A DNA stretch of 64,000 nt from Mya arenaria (taxonomy: Eukaryota > Mollusca > Bivalvia > Myida > Myidae), in assembly GCF_026914265.1 (NCBI RefSeq), contig NC_069129.1, forward strand, positions 75,028,049 to 75,092,048, in the 5' to 3' direction. Positions 11,491 through 23,599 of this stretch are shown piece by piece (within the stretch, counting starts at the first letter, position 1; each line of letters begins with the position of its first letter). Below the pieces are notes generated by a model. It saw only the letters and a list, made by a program, of their open reading frames with translations. It searched no databases and was not told the origin of the DNA. The translations under genes were made by a program, and so were the position numbers.

Positions 11491-12356
11491 CAAATGAGTA
11501 AACTTCGACTTGACACATAGTTGGTTTAGGGCATACTGCAGATCTTGATGACTCAGATCAAAAGAATGAGCCAATAGAATCTTGAAGGTACCATTCACGT
11601 GCAACATCTAGGCACGGTGCGTGCCTTATGTCAAGCAAAATTCCACATTTATGGACTCATCCTCAAAAGAATAACTTCAATTTCTGAGGAATCTACAAAC
11701 TCTTTGAATACTACAACTCCTGGTTTATGTTTTGATACATAGAAATGGTGGTATTTGGTAATATTCTTTAGAGTTTTGAAATATGTATCTTGGAATGATT
11801 TACAACTGTGAACTGTGACTGGCTGCTGAGGGTCATTAACTAACCGTGGGATGTTGTGGCTGGACTTAAGAGGCGAAAACAGTGTGGGCAATTTCTTGAA
11901 GATTCTCGGCATTACAGCATCGCCACTTGACCTTCCAGTTGCCGAAATGACAGTCAGGAGCAAATTTGGTGTGCCCAGCCAACATAGTGTTTAACGTTAC
12001 ACTCTCATGCAGTCCTGAAAATTGTTGGAAGATCTGTTTAATGTAAATAAAACTCATCTATATTCACAAAAATATAACTAAGCAAACGATTTTAACTAGG
12101 GTATTATAAAATTTTCAAGACATATAAATCTTACAATAATGGAGTGTTTACATATATGTTTATTTAGTTAACATATTCCTCTTATCAAATTACTGCCAAC
12201 TACACTTTAACTTCATCCAGTTCTGCATCCTTTAAAATTTAAGCACCAATCGCAGATATCAATGATGTGATTGATTTCAAAAGACAGTGCATTTGTCCTA
12301 AAAAGTCAGACAAACAATTAATAACAGATTGGCACATGGCATTATATATGCAAAAA

Positions 12357-12730
12357 GCTACAGAAACATGCTCAGTAGCAAAAAGTTTAAACATAAACCC
12401 GGTTTAGTGGCAATGGGCAACGCCAAAGACATAGAACACAAATTCACAAACAAGAAACATAGAACAACACACAACTCTACAAACAGCACATATATATTTA
12501 TAAATTATAATTGGTATGTTTATCAAGAATTGTTAGGTACCGCCTTGGAACGGTCAGTAAAATGTAAATTTACTGGGGGGCTAAAACAGTTTATGTGCAC
12601 AAACCTCACTCTTATCCCAACAATTCAATAACACAAATAATACTAAAAAACTAAAATGTAAACCCCAAGTACTTCAATGATTAGAGATCCCAACTCTATC
12701 TGCAGACGGAGGGAAACAATTCAGAGCACC
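12357..12730 (-). repeat. Dispersed repeat family A, copy 4 (minus)
   Basis: It is the reverse orientation of the copies near 1.9 and 28.7 kb. It opens with acagaaacatgctcagtagc, continues with aaacataaacccggttt and gcaacgccaaagacatagaa, and ends in the block aagtacttcaatgattagag. The same left and right blocks bound the copy at 63568-64000. The 100-codon ORF across it is not kept in the other copies and is not a gene. Confidence 0.8.
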
Positions 12731-13069
12731 TAATGCAAATACTTTTCAAAGATGCAATGCAGTCATCGTTATAAACCAAAAGCTTCACACACAGTCTGCC
12801 TTAAAAGGTTTAAAACTGTGTGATCATAGAGTTTCATAATAAAAAGCATCATTGTACTAAAACTGGGAACAAATAAAGAAAAACATTATTAAAAATTAAA
12901 GCGACTAGTATATGCTATTCTCTCCTTCCAAATGATTTAAAACGTAAAATATTTGAAGAAATTTAAGCCAGCAAAAACACTCGGAGTCAGTCAGCACGTG
13001 TCCGCCAAAAACGGTTTTAAAGATAACATGAATTAGCAAATTCTTCATAAAAATCAAAGCACTGAAAGT

Positions 13070-13745
13070 TTAGTTATGAAAGGATGCTATATTCAACCCA
13101 ATATTTTGTTTCAGGTATTCATCTTCAAATACAAGAAGGCAAGTGCTCTTCAAAATATTGCCTTTATATCCACGGTTTAAATAAAATCCAAGTAATTCAT
13201 TAAGTCTACCTGTCCAACTGCCAATTTTACGAATTTTCTTTAAAACATCACCATAAAAATCGGGATGAGCAATACTATCAGCAATGAGCGATTTAAGACT
13301 ACTTTTGTACTTTGATGAGATTATAATGACCATTAACAAGTTTAGAGATAGTTTTCCTTAATTTAAAATATCGGAAACCCTGTTTTAGAAGTTTTTGCGT
13401 CATAAGATTACTGCGAGAGCTGAATTTTTCACATCTGTACATATTCTAGCAAATCGTATTAACTAGTTAGTGCAATAAAAACACCATACGATGGTGAAAT
13501 AGGAACATCGCCATCTAAAGAAGGGTAATTAATTATTTTAAAATTAAAATCATCACGTTTATCATAAATATTGATGCTCAATATATCTTCCTATACTTCT
13601 AGTTGCAAATCTAAATAGGATGCTTTTAAAACGGATGTATTAGATTTATTAAGTTGCAATTGTGAAGGGTATATCGAATGAATGTTATCTGTAAATACAG
13701 GATTATCTAAACTTAGAATATCATCAATATATATATATAAACGTG
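13070..13745 (-). pseudogene. Penelope-like reverse transcriptase, C-terminal fragment
   Basis: The minus strand starts at an RT active-site-like block (YIDDILSLDNPVF at about 13740). It continues with YLDLQLEV, INIYDKRDDFNFKIINYPSL, ISPSYGVF and, after frame changes, SIAHPDFYGDVLKKIRKIG and YLNRGYKGNILKSTCLLVFE. This order matches the C-terminal half of RT proteins that I know as abundant in bivalves and believe to be Penelope-like. The family name is less sure than the RT call. Several stops and frame changes make it non-functional. The fragment begins almost exactly at the catalytic block, which is also where the plus-strand fragment near 58.8 kb stops. Confidence 0.7.
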
Positions 13746-14321
13746 CTATTGAATTTATCAACAAGAGCTAGATCTCCAGACTTAGATCTCCAAACTTAAA
13801 TAATACCAAAGCACAGCATTGTTCTTGTTTTGGCCGACAGCTTTAACGAAATAAACATGGACAATTTAATACATTCTTTTTTTAAAGCTATATGCAGTAC
13901 ATGAAGAAAGCAATGTTATAATGAGGGACACATTTCATAAGCCATGGTTGAATCCAATTATCCAATGGTTATCAATCATCGAATGTGAAATGGAAAAAAA
14001 ATCTGAGTAAGAATGTGTTTCATGGTGTAATATATGTAAAGTTTCATCATCTTTTATATTCACTATTGATTCTCATAATCTCTTCTCAGCAATAAGGATG
14101 AAGTTTGCATAGTTTGTTAGAACCTTTGATCCATTAAATATTCTATAGATGATTGAAATGGGTGAAGCACTAAATCCCTCAGCATGTTTTTCAAAGACAC
14201 CATGGTGCTGAAAGTAGTTGTAGGCCAGGCTCACAACACTGTCTCTTCCTTTCCCCGGTAATTCGGCCTCATCCACCAGATAAAATATCTACTTTCCTGT
14301 ACAAATAAATGTTAACTATTG

Positions 14322-14800
14322 TTAAAGGGTCTATACACCAGATTGGCACCAAAAAAAGTTGTTTTCTGTAACAAATCTCAGGACAATTATTTAATAAAAT
14401 GTTTTACTCTTTGATGTCATAATTATAAAAAAAAATACCAAAATGTAAATCTTCGATCCGGATTCGCCAAAATTGCAGTCCAGTGTTGTATCTACTGTGC
14501 TAAAAAGGCTTACTCTAAACCTTTGGAATATCTAAGCTATATACCTAACATGGTAATATCAGGTGATAACATCGACAAACCAATCACGCATAAAAATGAA
14601 TTCTACTAGGTATACATACCTAATAATCTTTTTTAATGGTAAAATACGAAAAAAACTGCGAATATATAATTGTAAACTATGTGGTACTTCAGTTAGTTAG
14701 TTTCAATGCATTGTACTCATTGATACCAAGTTTATGTCAGTTTTCGACAATTTTCTCCTTTTTTCCTGCTATTTCATCATATGGTGTATAGCCCCTTTAA
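14322..14800. mobile_element. MITE with TTAA target duplication
   Basis: TTAA at 14322-14325 and 14797-14800 flank inverted ends aGGGTCTATACACCA (14326-14340) and TGGTGTATAGCCCCT (14782-14796), which pair with one mismatch. The internal ~450 bp has no coding sequence. TTAA duplications are typical of piggyBac and Kolobok transposases, so it was probably mobilised by one of these. It lies just upstream of a coding block of the broken DUF7869-like gene, within what would be an intron. Confidence 0.9.
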
Positions 14801-15389
14801 ATGATTTCACAAATAATAATTTTTTTTTACTGAAATAGTCAGCAAGAAGATAATGTAAACAACCCAAAATGACACTAACAGATAGCTGTTTAACTTTTAC
14901 AGATCTTTAGTTCTAATTAAAATTCATTTTTAAAATCCAAGCTAAGATCAAGAGTGTTTAAGTTGTTTATGTTGAATCTTTTAAAAGGATTTCGAAGTAT
15001 GGCCAAGGTAAACGTTTTTGAACAAGAATGCAAAGCTGACAACATAAAAAATCCAAGCTAAAAAAATAATTCTGACTTGAAAAGACAATTTTTACAGGTA
15101 CATATAAATATTGTATAAGATTGGTCTTATTCTGTTACTCCATGTTTATTTAACTCAGAGTGACATCTAACCATAAAAACATACCTGAACCTTAGGCACA
15201 CATGCGAAACAATGGACACTTCCGTGGGGTGGCGAAATACATCGGCCCAACTTGTTGCGCATGATTTGGATAGTGGACTTGCTGGGCATAATTCCATAGT
15301 GCACATTTAGTGGTAGTGCACATCTTTGCTACATGGTTCAGCACCTTCAAAGACAATAATGATAGCAAATAAAAAAAAATCAAATAGTA

Positions 15390-16460
15390 TTTTATTTTAT
15401 GAAAACAGGTGATCCGAACCGTTATTCAGTAACATTCAAATGATAGTAGTATACACTGCAGTTTGTTTACATTTTGAATCTCCTTGACATCTTCAGGTCT
15501 CAGAGTACCATCATAATCATTTTACAAAGTAAGTATATCATAGTTGATTATTTCACAATCAAAATCATCATTATTTATCAAACATGATAAAATTGACCTT
15601 TCATCTGAATCTTTTATATTTTGACTTTGAGAAGACTGCACAAATTCATAAAAATAATGATTGTCAAGTTAAAGGAGTTCATTTGCAAAATCTGGATCAT
15701 CATTTTGAAAATATTCTATTTTATAAGGTACCGTCGAGGCCTGTGACAACGTTTAACGTTTAACCTTGCCAGTCATTATCGGTTGCTAACAACAACAAAA
15801 CATGTCGCAGAATTCGCTTCCGGATTTTGTCAATTACTTTGATTGCCATGTGAAATTACTGTCAAATTGCATTATCAAGCTTGTAGATTGTGTTATACTG
15901 ATTAAACTTAATTATTTAATGCGATAAACCGGGAAACGGTGTCTCTGTTACTGCGCAGTTTGTCAGAATGTGAACAAATATCGGTTATTAACAACCATTT
16001 CATGATCAAGCATATTCTGATTGATGTCCTTTCGTTTCAAAAAATAAAATAATACTGTTTTTATATCAAAAACGCCTCACATCATCGGCCAGAAATGTTT
16101 GCACCTTACCGTCATACAAAAGTAGTTACCAAAGTCCAAACACCGAACAGCTGACCAACTCTTGCGGTAAATTATACACACGTTAACAGGTTATGATCAA
16201 CTAAATATCAACAAGGAGTGTTGCAGAGGGTTAATTGCTGAAATTGACGTGTTTTTTTATGTTGACAACAAATAACTAAGTTAATAACTCGAAAATACCA
16301 TGAAAAATCAAAGGGAAAAGAGTGCGCGATTTTATTCTCGCTTTTTCTCGTTATTAACCTTAGCGCCACAATGATCAAAATCGCGTTCCAATATACAATT
16401 GGGTTTGGTCACAATTTATGAAAACATAAGACTATCGTTAGAATTGAAAATTTATGACAA
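15390..16460. other. Intergenic stretch; possible acidic coding trace at 15470-15730
   Basis: The minus strand of about 15730-15470 can be read with few stops as an acidic segment (FQNDDPDFANELL ... SDERSILSCLINNDDFDCEI). It could belong to the N-terminal side of the DUF7869-like gene that follows on the same strand, but there is no motif to prove this. Nothing recognisable was seen in the rest. Confidence 0.3.
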
Positions 16461-16719
16461 TATCAATTTGCATGTGAATACATAAGTAAAATATCTTCGG
16501 ATAAGTACGAGTTTGACTTAAGAAATAGGTAAACGAAAGAAAGAGAGTGAGAGCGAGAAATGGTATCTGAAACGAATCTGTTGTCGCCAAGGTCACTTGG
16601 GCTAATCCTACAAATACAATGGTAGACAGGCATCCTATTGAAATTCAATTGTCTCAAATATTTTAGATGCAACAATATATGTATGCACTCTTTGAAAAAT
16701 GGACGTATTCTGTTCGTCT

Positions 16720-18065
16720 TACAGATTACTGTAGCCGTGTAGTAATTTATGGGCATTCAGTGGTAGATAATGCCTAGTCGAAAGGAATAAATGACGCCTA
16801 TGTATTGCAAAACAACTACATTTGAAAAGGAATTTTACAGCACCTTCGATTTCTGTACCACAAACACAGTTAGGGGACGTTGCGATATGATCATTGTAAA
16901 GATCGGAATTTAAGTTGCTGCAATTGATACGCATTCGAGCATGATGGACTGAAGCGGATCTTTCACCTTCGATATAGAATGTAGGGACTTTGGGAACACT
17001 ATATATACATTTTGTATTTACGTTTGAAACTTTCAGAGCTTCATACATTGTAATTGTTGTTCCTAAACGCATGCACACTTGGAGGAAAAAATTGTTCGAG
17101 ATAGGATGATATGATGTTGTTTTTGTATTTATATAATAAAGTCAGCTTTTGAACTGTTCTTCTATCCTTATGGGACACCCAGCCAATTTCATTTAGGAGA
17201 TTGTTTATTAATACGAATGTGTGAGACCGGTAACTATGCGAGCAGCCTCATTTCATTGAATTTTGTGTAGTGTTTCTTATTTGTATAAGCCACAAATATA
17301 AAAAAGTGATCCGTATTCTAGATGCGGACGGAGAATTGACAGGTATATGTGGTTAAGTGTTTTTCTTTGTTATTTAAATTGCATCATTGTCATTGTACCA
17401 ATAATTGTTGATGCTGTTGCGATGATGTTTGTGCTATGTTGGTGCCAAGACCCATCATTACTGAGTGTTAAACTGAGATGCTTGTGGTGATCAATTAACT
17501 GAACAAAGGTGTTATCGAAATATTTGGACTGTTTCTTTGACAATAGGTCAGAAACACAGCTTCTGTTTTAGCGGGATTGAAGAAAACCAGCCATTGTTTA
17601 GACTATGCTTAAATTAAATTTAGATCGTGGTTTATTGTGTCGTTTATCATATTAACAATACGGAAGAAAACAGCTGTCGTCTGCGAAAAGACGAGTTATG
17701 CTCAGTAGAAAATCTGCTATGTGATTTATATAGATAAGAAAAACTAGAGGCCCTAACACGGATCCTTGAGGGACACCACCTCCTAATACTCTTGATTCTG
17801 AAACAGATGATTTTACAAAAACCTTTTGACTTTGGCCTTTTAAGTAATCAATTAGCCAGTCTAATAAATTTCCATTTATACGATATTGCTTTAGTTTGAA
17901 TTGAGACCTTTGTGCCACATTCTATTATGTATTGAATATGTCGCAAAATACTATACATGTTCTTTATTTGTCATCAAATGCGTTACAAATTTGGTTATAA
18001 ATGTCAGCTAGCTGAAATAGAGTCGAATGACCTGGTAAAAAGCCAGATTGCTTTTTAAATACTGT
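16720..18065 (-). mobile_element. LINE retrotransposon fossil (Jockey/CR1-like)
   Basis: Minus-strand remnants run in order through the second half of a LINE RT protein. FLPGHSTLFQLADIYNQICN (about 18055) is followed by LLDWLIDYLKGQSQKVFV and GGGVPQGSVLGPLVFLIYIN, then the catalytic block ITRLFADDS (about 17690). A decayed thumb region with YTKFNEMRLLA comes next. The C-terminal part (about 17000-16800) has HHARMRINCSNLNSDLYNDH, ATSPNCVCG and a Cys/His spacing usual for the end of such proteins. No endonuclease is present, so the copy is 5'-truncated, as is normal for LINEs. Stops and frame changes are frequent. The clade assignment is tentative. Confidence 0.85.
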
Positions 18066-18069
18066 CAAA

Positions 18070-19000
18070 TCATTAATGTTCGTGGGACATTAATGTTCGT
18101 GGTTTTCGTGGATGTCCCTGTTAAGCATAAACATCGTTGTCTAAGAAATAGTACTTAATATATTCTAATTTATTTCTAATGCCTCTTATATTTTAATGTA
18201 AAATGGAAAGACACCAATCTTTATCTTTTTGTTGACCATGTTTCGTTTTAATATCACCCGAACGAATAAGTAATGTACGTCACATTAATTAATACATCAG
18301 ATCAACTGGCGTAAATAAATCCGATAAAAATACTAAATTTATGTGAGGGTTTGAATCAATGAACTGTGATATTGATCAATGATCAATATTGTTGCGAGTT
18401 CCAAGAGTACGTTTCTTCCATGGGCCAATTCGTACTTGACTATATAGTGTACGGATATTTTAACAAACACTATGAATGATAATGCAAAGTCAATGCATTG
18501 TCAAATAGGATAAGATGAAATAGTAGATCTGAAAGACGTTCGTTGCATACAACCATTATTCAGTAATGGAATTATAACATACAATAAAAAACAAAACATA
18601 ATGAAATGCTAACAATATCTTTTTTGTCACGATTACTTAATCTTAAGTATCATAATCACACATGATTGATTGAAATTTTTCTCCAATACTATACTAATTT
18701 ACATAATTGTCCATAAACAGGAAAATGAATATGAAATATTTGTACATGGTACGCTAATGACGTCATTTATTCGATGGGTTTATGGATTTCAATTTTTGGT
18801 AGAGTATGTCATAGTAAGAATAGCCTCCCGTTAGAAAGTTAAAAATCAACAAAAGTAGCCACAAAGTACTCACGCCACTCTGTGGCATTTAAATTATTCA
18901 TTCAAAGCTTGTGTCAGAATTCAATCATAACTAAAAATATTAATTTTTAAGTTTATAATTGTAAGTAATACAGCACCTTTGATTTTGATGCCCCAAACGG
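18070..19000. other. AT-rich stretch with a short direct repeat
   Basis: A tandem duplication of attaatgttcgtgg(g) occurs at 18075-18106. Otherwise I see no gene or named repeat before the old gypsy copy begins. Confidence 0.4.
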
Positions 19001-19001
19001 C

Positions 19002-19265
19002 TGTAGACAGGTCAACTCCACCCCAGCAGTCCGTTTTGTTTTGTCACTTGTAATTGTCATTCGTTCAGTACATGTAATATTCATGTATGTACAATGTTCT
19101 GTATGGGGTGATGTCTTAAACAGGTTTTATATATTTAATTTACAATTTTATTGGCCGATATTTATATCTTCACTGCACTAGGCTAACTTTCTATTTCCTC
19201 TAGCCACTCATTACCTGAACGTCAAACTGCAGACGGTGTTTTTCTATATAACACTCAGTTTATCA
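19002..19265 (+). repeat. 5' LTR of the old gypsy copy (matched part)
   Basis: This part aligns with 28260-28490, sharing cagcagtccgtttt, catgtatgtacaat, ctgtatggggtga and cactcattacctgaac. Similarity to the 3' copy stops near 19230-19265, so the true inner end of the LTR is not visible. An AATAAA-type signal near 19540 may lie within it. Confidence 0.75.
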
Positions 19266-21766
19266 CAAAACTGTTTTATATTTTAAATATAGTATATCGC
19301 ATCATATCCTGGTGAGTTATTTTGTATCATTACACAGTTAGAGATTAGTAGTTGGTATTAAAATAATATTTAAATAATTAAACACATTTGTATCTATATT
19401 ATGGTCCTTAACACGGGCGAGGTTATTGTACTGTACGCTGTATTATGTCTTAAAAATATTTGTCTTGTATTGTATTTAAATATATTATGTTTATACATGT
19501 ATATAATATATGTTTATAGGGTTTCCATTACCACAATAAATAAAAACCCAGAACCCCGAGAAGTGTCGTTGCTAAAATCAGACCTTTTACAAATTGGGTT
19601 CCCGACAAGAGCTTCCTGTAGGCCAGGATATTGTTCATCCAAGACCCGTTGAGGTGGGAATGTTGTTGGCCCTGTCCGCCATATCGAGCATCCAGACGTC
19701 AATTCAACTCCGCGCGGAACTCCACCACTATTGGAGCGGTATACCCCCAAACTATCCAATCCCCCAGCCTGCCCAGCCCCTTTTTGCTGTTTTCATACTT
19801 ATATTCCCCTTTTCCCTATTTTTTGATACTCGAGTCGCTCGATCTGTGGACATTTATAAACATTGACTGAGTCTGTGTCAGAAACAAAAATCAGCTGTTC
19901 ATGTGATGCCCAATAGATTCTTCACTGAAGGATTTTGTATTAGTTTATATTTCAATTTGTATAAAAATTGGATATTTGGATTGAACTATTGTAAGTATAT
20001 TTTTCAATTTTATTATATTTGATAGATTTTTGCTGTGTTATATGCGCACTATTTTTTGTACATCGCCAGTTTAAAAACAAGAACGTGTCAGTATCTAGAT
20101 ATATTTTTTACACAATTTTATCATCGTTAAGAGTTAAATTTTCATTAAGATAGGAAGGTTTGTGGTTAAATTCATTCAATTGCATAGTGTTCGTTGGAGA
20201 TTTAATGTAGTTTTTTGTTAACAGCGTCTTTTATTCATGTTTATGACGATTCAATCGCTTTTTCATATATTTTCATGACCTACTTTCCACTTTCGTTTTT
20301 GACTTGTGGTTTTTTTTTTAGTAGAGTGCATAAAAATGTTTTTCTATATGTCAGTTTAAATCTTTTGTAGTTCAAATTCATAGAGGTATACTTGGTGTTT
20401 TATCCATAGGGTGATTCTACTCGGTTCCCCTGATTTGTTTTAAATATTGCATCACCAGAGTATGTTTACAATAATACAATATATGCAAAGTTATTGAATC
20501 TTTTGACTATATTGAATACTATTCATTAAAATGTTTTGCTTTGTTGTGAAATTACATATTGCTGGATATTTGGTTAGTTTGGTCTATATAAGATGGTTTT
20601 ATTTGATAATTATGATACTGATATAGTGTTTATTGGAAATTTTGATTGTATAGCGATTATTAGTGATAAGATCATACTCATACGTGTATCTATAGTTTTG
20701 ACAAAATATTGTGAAGTATAACTTTTTTTTTCATCGCTTCCGATCTTACCCCTACATTCCCATTTGCATGTAAATATTTGCATATATATTTCAATATATT
20801 TTATCTTATTACAAAAACAGTTATTCAGGTGACTTAGAGATTATCTGAGCGAGTGATATACATTAACGTCTGTTTGTTTATGTGTTCATTTTATGTTTTC
20901 GTGTTTATCTGTCAAATCACATTATTTCATAAGTACATGTCTTAGGAACCCATCACTGAATATTAAATATCAGTGGTAAAACATATTTGTACATGTAGAT
21001 ATCTGTGTATACATAACCATATATTTGTGGTTAGTGTTTAGACGTTTTCCTTGATTTATTTCGTATTGTTCTGCTTAACATTTTTGTCTAGGCAGTGTTA
21101 CATTTCTTACATTGTTATTTTACTCATTCAAGTTGATTGACATTAACCTCATCTTTTTCATTCCAGATTTGAAGCAGCGCAGGTGTTAACATCTTTCAGA
21201 TACATGTATATATAATAATACACATACTATTTCAGCTGTTTTCTAATAATATATATTCTATTCTATTCCAGATCACTCATATTCCCTGTGCTTGTGTATT
21301 GAATATTTTGTACAATAACAGTTTAGGTTCAGAACATTGTGTATTGATCAAAACAAACTAGATTAAGTGACCTACTTAGTTGACACTTCATCAACTGTTT
21401 ACTACATTGGAATTTTATTGAATATTGTGTATTGACACTTTACTTTGTTTACATTTCGGATCATTTGACCTACTCTTTACAGTAGTGTATTTCATGCAAT
21501 TAATTTAGGATATTATATAGTCGAGTTTTACTTAAATAGTTTAACTTATTTACAATAATTTATTATTTCGGCATTTATACTTAGTTACTTATTAGTTACA
21601 TAGTTCTTTTTCACTTCTGAAATTTATTTAGTGACTTATATAAATATAGTCATTTTCTTTTATGCTGTTGTTCATTTACTTTGTGTTCAAATACTTTATT
21701 CAACTCATTTCTTTACCTTTATTGATATTGGGTCACATTAAATAACATTATATAAACATTATATAA

Positions 21767-21808
21767 TACAACAACAACACAAACACCACTAACAACAACA
21801 ACAACTAC
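21767..21808. repeat. (ACA)n-type simple repeat
   Basis: This is an imperfect acaacaacaac run within the leader of the old gypsy copy. Confidence 0.8.
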
Positions 21809-22221
21809 ACTTTGAATGAAGTTAATTTAATTTAATAATCTTTTCATATTCTAAATTTATTCAGTCTATACTTAGATAATTCAGTTCAAATAGAATTCAA
21901 TTCAATTCAGTTTTTTTTATTTCATTAAGTTTGAATGAGTTGAAGAGACTTGAATTCCATTTATAGCTAGTACAGTTTGGTATTGTACTATATGGCATAC
22001 AGTTCTTGAACATTATTGATTATTTTACACATTCCTTAATACATTCTTGGTGTTACACACAACACTACATTAAATATTATTCTTGGTTTTCATTTTTTTG
22101 TTCATTATTTTGGTATTACACATAAACACTACATAATTTAGGGTTCACTGGTTTACACACATATTCCCTTTGATTGGTCTCTTCTTGTATTTTTTGTCTC
22201 TTTGATTTTTTTTGCACAAAC

Positions 22222-23340
22222 ATGTCTGACCCAGAATACCCAGATCCAGGTTTGCAGGCTTCTGGTGGAGAGAAATCACAACAACAGTTGTCAGATGAGG
22301 CAATGTTGGAGTTTTTTTCTCAGAAATACACTTTTACCCCAAAGTATGACCTAGGTGCTATTTCCAAAATAACCCCTACAGCACAGGCTGACCATAAACC
22401 CCCCGTCATACCTTTCTTTGGGTATACAGCTAGTGCTTTCACACCATCTCATTTCACATACACCCCTAGTACAGCTAGTAGTTCTAGACCTCCCAAAATT
22501 CCATTCTTTCCTGGAATTGAACCCGTATCCAAGAACGAGATTAATTATTATGAGTGGCAGCTTGAAGTCCGTTGTCTTCGTAGAGATACTACTTTGGCAG
22601 AGACTCAGGTCCTTCAGTTCTTCAGATCGTCTCTGCGTGGTACTGGTAGGCGTCTTCTTGTTTCTCTTGGCGATTATTCCACAATAGATACTATTTTCAG
22701 GAAATTTGAGGTCAACTTGCAGATCCAGCCGGACAGGGTGTTTCTATGCGCGAGTTCATCAATGCTACTTAGAAGCATGACGATTCTGTCACTGCATTCG
22801 GGTGTCGTATTAAATCAATACTTGAATTAGCTTTTTCAGGCGGTCAGGTTCCTAGATCCGGTCAAAAAGAACTTTTATGTGAAAGGGTACGCGTCAGAAA
22901 TTGGATGCCTCACCCGACTATGATCAGTTTTTGCGGGATATCCGGCAGGTGAAGCGGGAGATAACACAACCTCCTTATCCCAAGTCGAAACCCCACATGA
23001 ATGCTTCGGTGTATACCCCTGACATTCAGCAGCAATTTATTGAATTAGAACAGCGAATTAACAATAAGGTTAGCAGTGTTCAGTCTAGTGTTTATAAGAA
23101 ATTCAATTTGCTCCTACAGCGGCTGAATATTTTATCAGTGTATAGCCCCCCAGATTTTTCATATCTCCCACACATTTTTCTTAACTGCAATCCTCAGTCC
23201 ATCCTGAGCATTTTCAGTCGCAGACACGACCAACTCGCGGCAACAAGCAGTGGCGTGGGAGAGGTGGTTACAGTGGCAACAGACAGCAGTTTACGTGTAG
23301 CAAGCAGCTTACCGGCCACCCAAACTAGCTTCCACATCTG
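22222..23340 (+). pseudogene. gag part of the old gypsy copy
   Basis: The start MSDPEYPDPGLQ is followed by a capsid-type segment: IPFFPGIEPVSKNEINYYEW, RCLRRDTTLAETQ, FFRSSLRGTGRRLLVSLGDY and TIDTIFRKFE. This parallels the gag of the young element at 38071 (SYRTWRYEVNCLIREKAYT; RRSLRGESADMVTRLGE; TIDDILKMF), so the two are related lineages. It is a fossil. Confidence 0.85.
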
Positions 23341-23599
23341 ATACTGGCCGCCCAGAGGTGGTTCCCGATGTTGGCCGCATTGATTGTTATTCTGAAGTTA
23401 ATATTCCCCATTCTTCGACTTAGAGAGATCGTATTTTTGGTGATTCAAACACTTGCTCTGTTTTTATACACTATGTTTCTACAACAGGTCTACTTGACAC
23501 AGGGTCCATGGTTTCAACCATTTCAAATTCATTTTACCAGTCCCTACCCGATAAACCTCAACATTTTGATTTATACGATTTTGGAGTTGATTAAAACGT

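Larger units (their letters stand above)
11649..15383 (-). pseudogene. Broken multi-block gene of a widespread invertebrate family (DUF7869-like)
   Basis: Minus-strand blocks read in order as an uncharacterised protein family common in cnidarians, amphioxus and molluscs. I associate it from memory with the DUF7869 domain. Block 1 (15340-15195) is WNYAQQVHYPNHAQQVGPMY and then FATPRKC. Block 2 (14288-14170) is VDEAELPGKGRDSVVSL and then YFQHHGVFEKHA, preceded by a plausible splice acceptor. Block 3 (12030-11870) is MLAGHTKFAPDCHFG. Block 4 (11880-11650) is ITKYHHFYVSKHKPGVVVFK and then EF. The segment normally holding HADNC-xQNKNN between blocks 2 and 3 is missing, and blocks 3 and 4 are in different frames, so it appears dead. 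The gaps contain a MITE, an RT fragment and a dispersed repeat. It may be a host gene or a transposon protein; the function is unknown. Confidence 0.6.

Noticed and set aside
12329-12631. 100-codon ORF as a gene
   Set aside because: It lies across dispersed repeat family A, and the frame is not kept in the other copies.
15192-15383. Stand-alone 63-codon gene
   Set aside because: Its conserved part matches the first block of the DUF7869-like family, so it is a piece of that broken gene and not an independent one.
19401-19870. Several overlapping ORFs upstream of the old gypsy gag
   Set aside because: They fall in the LTR/leader region, overlap each other on both strands and show no family motif.
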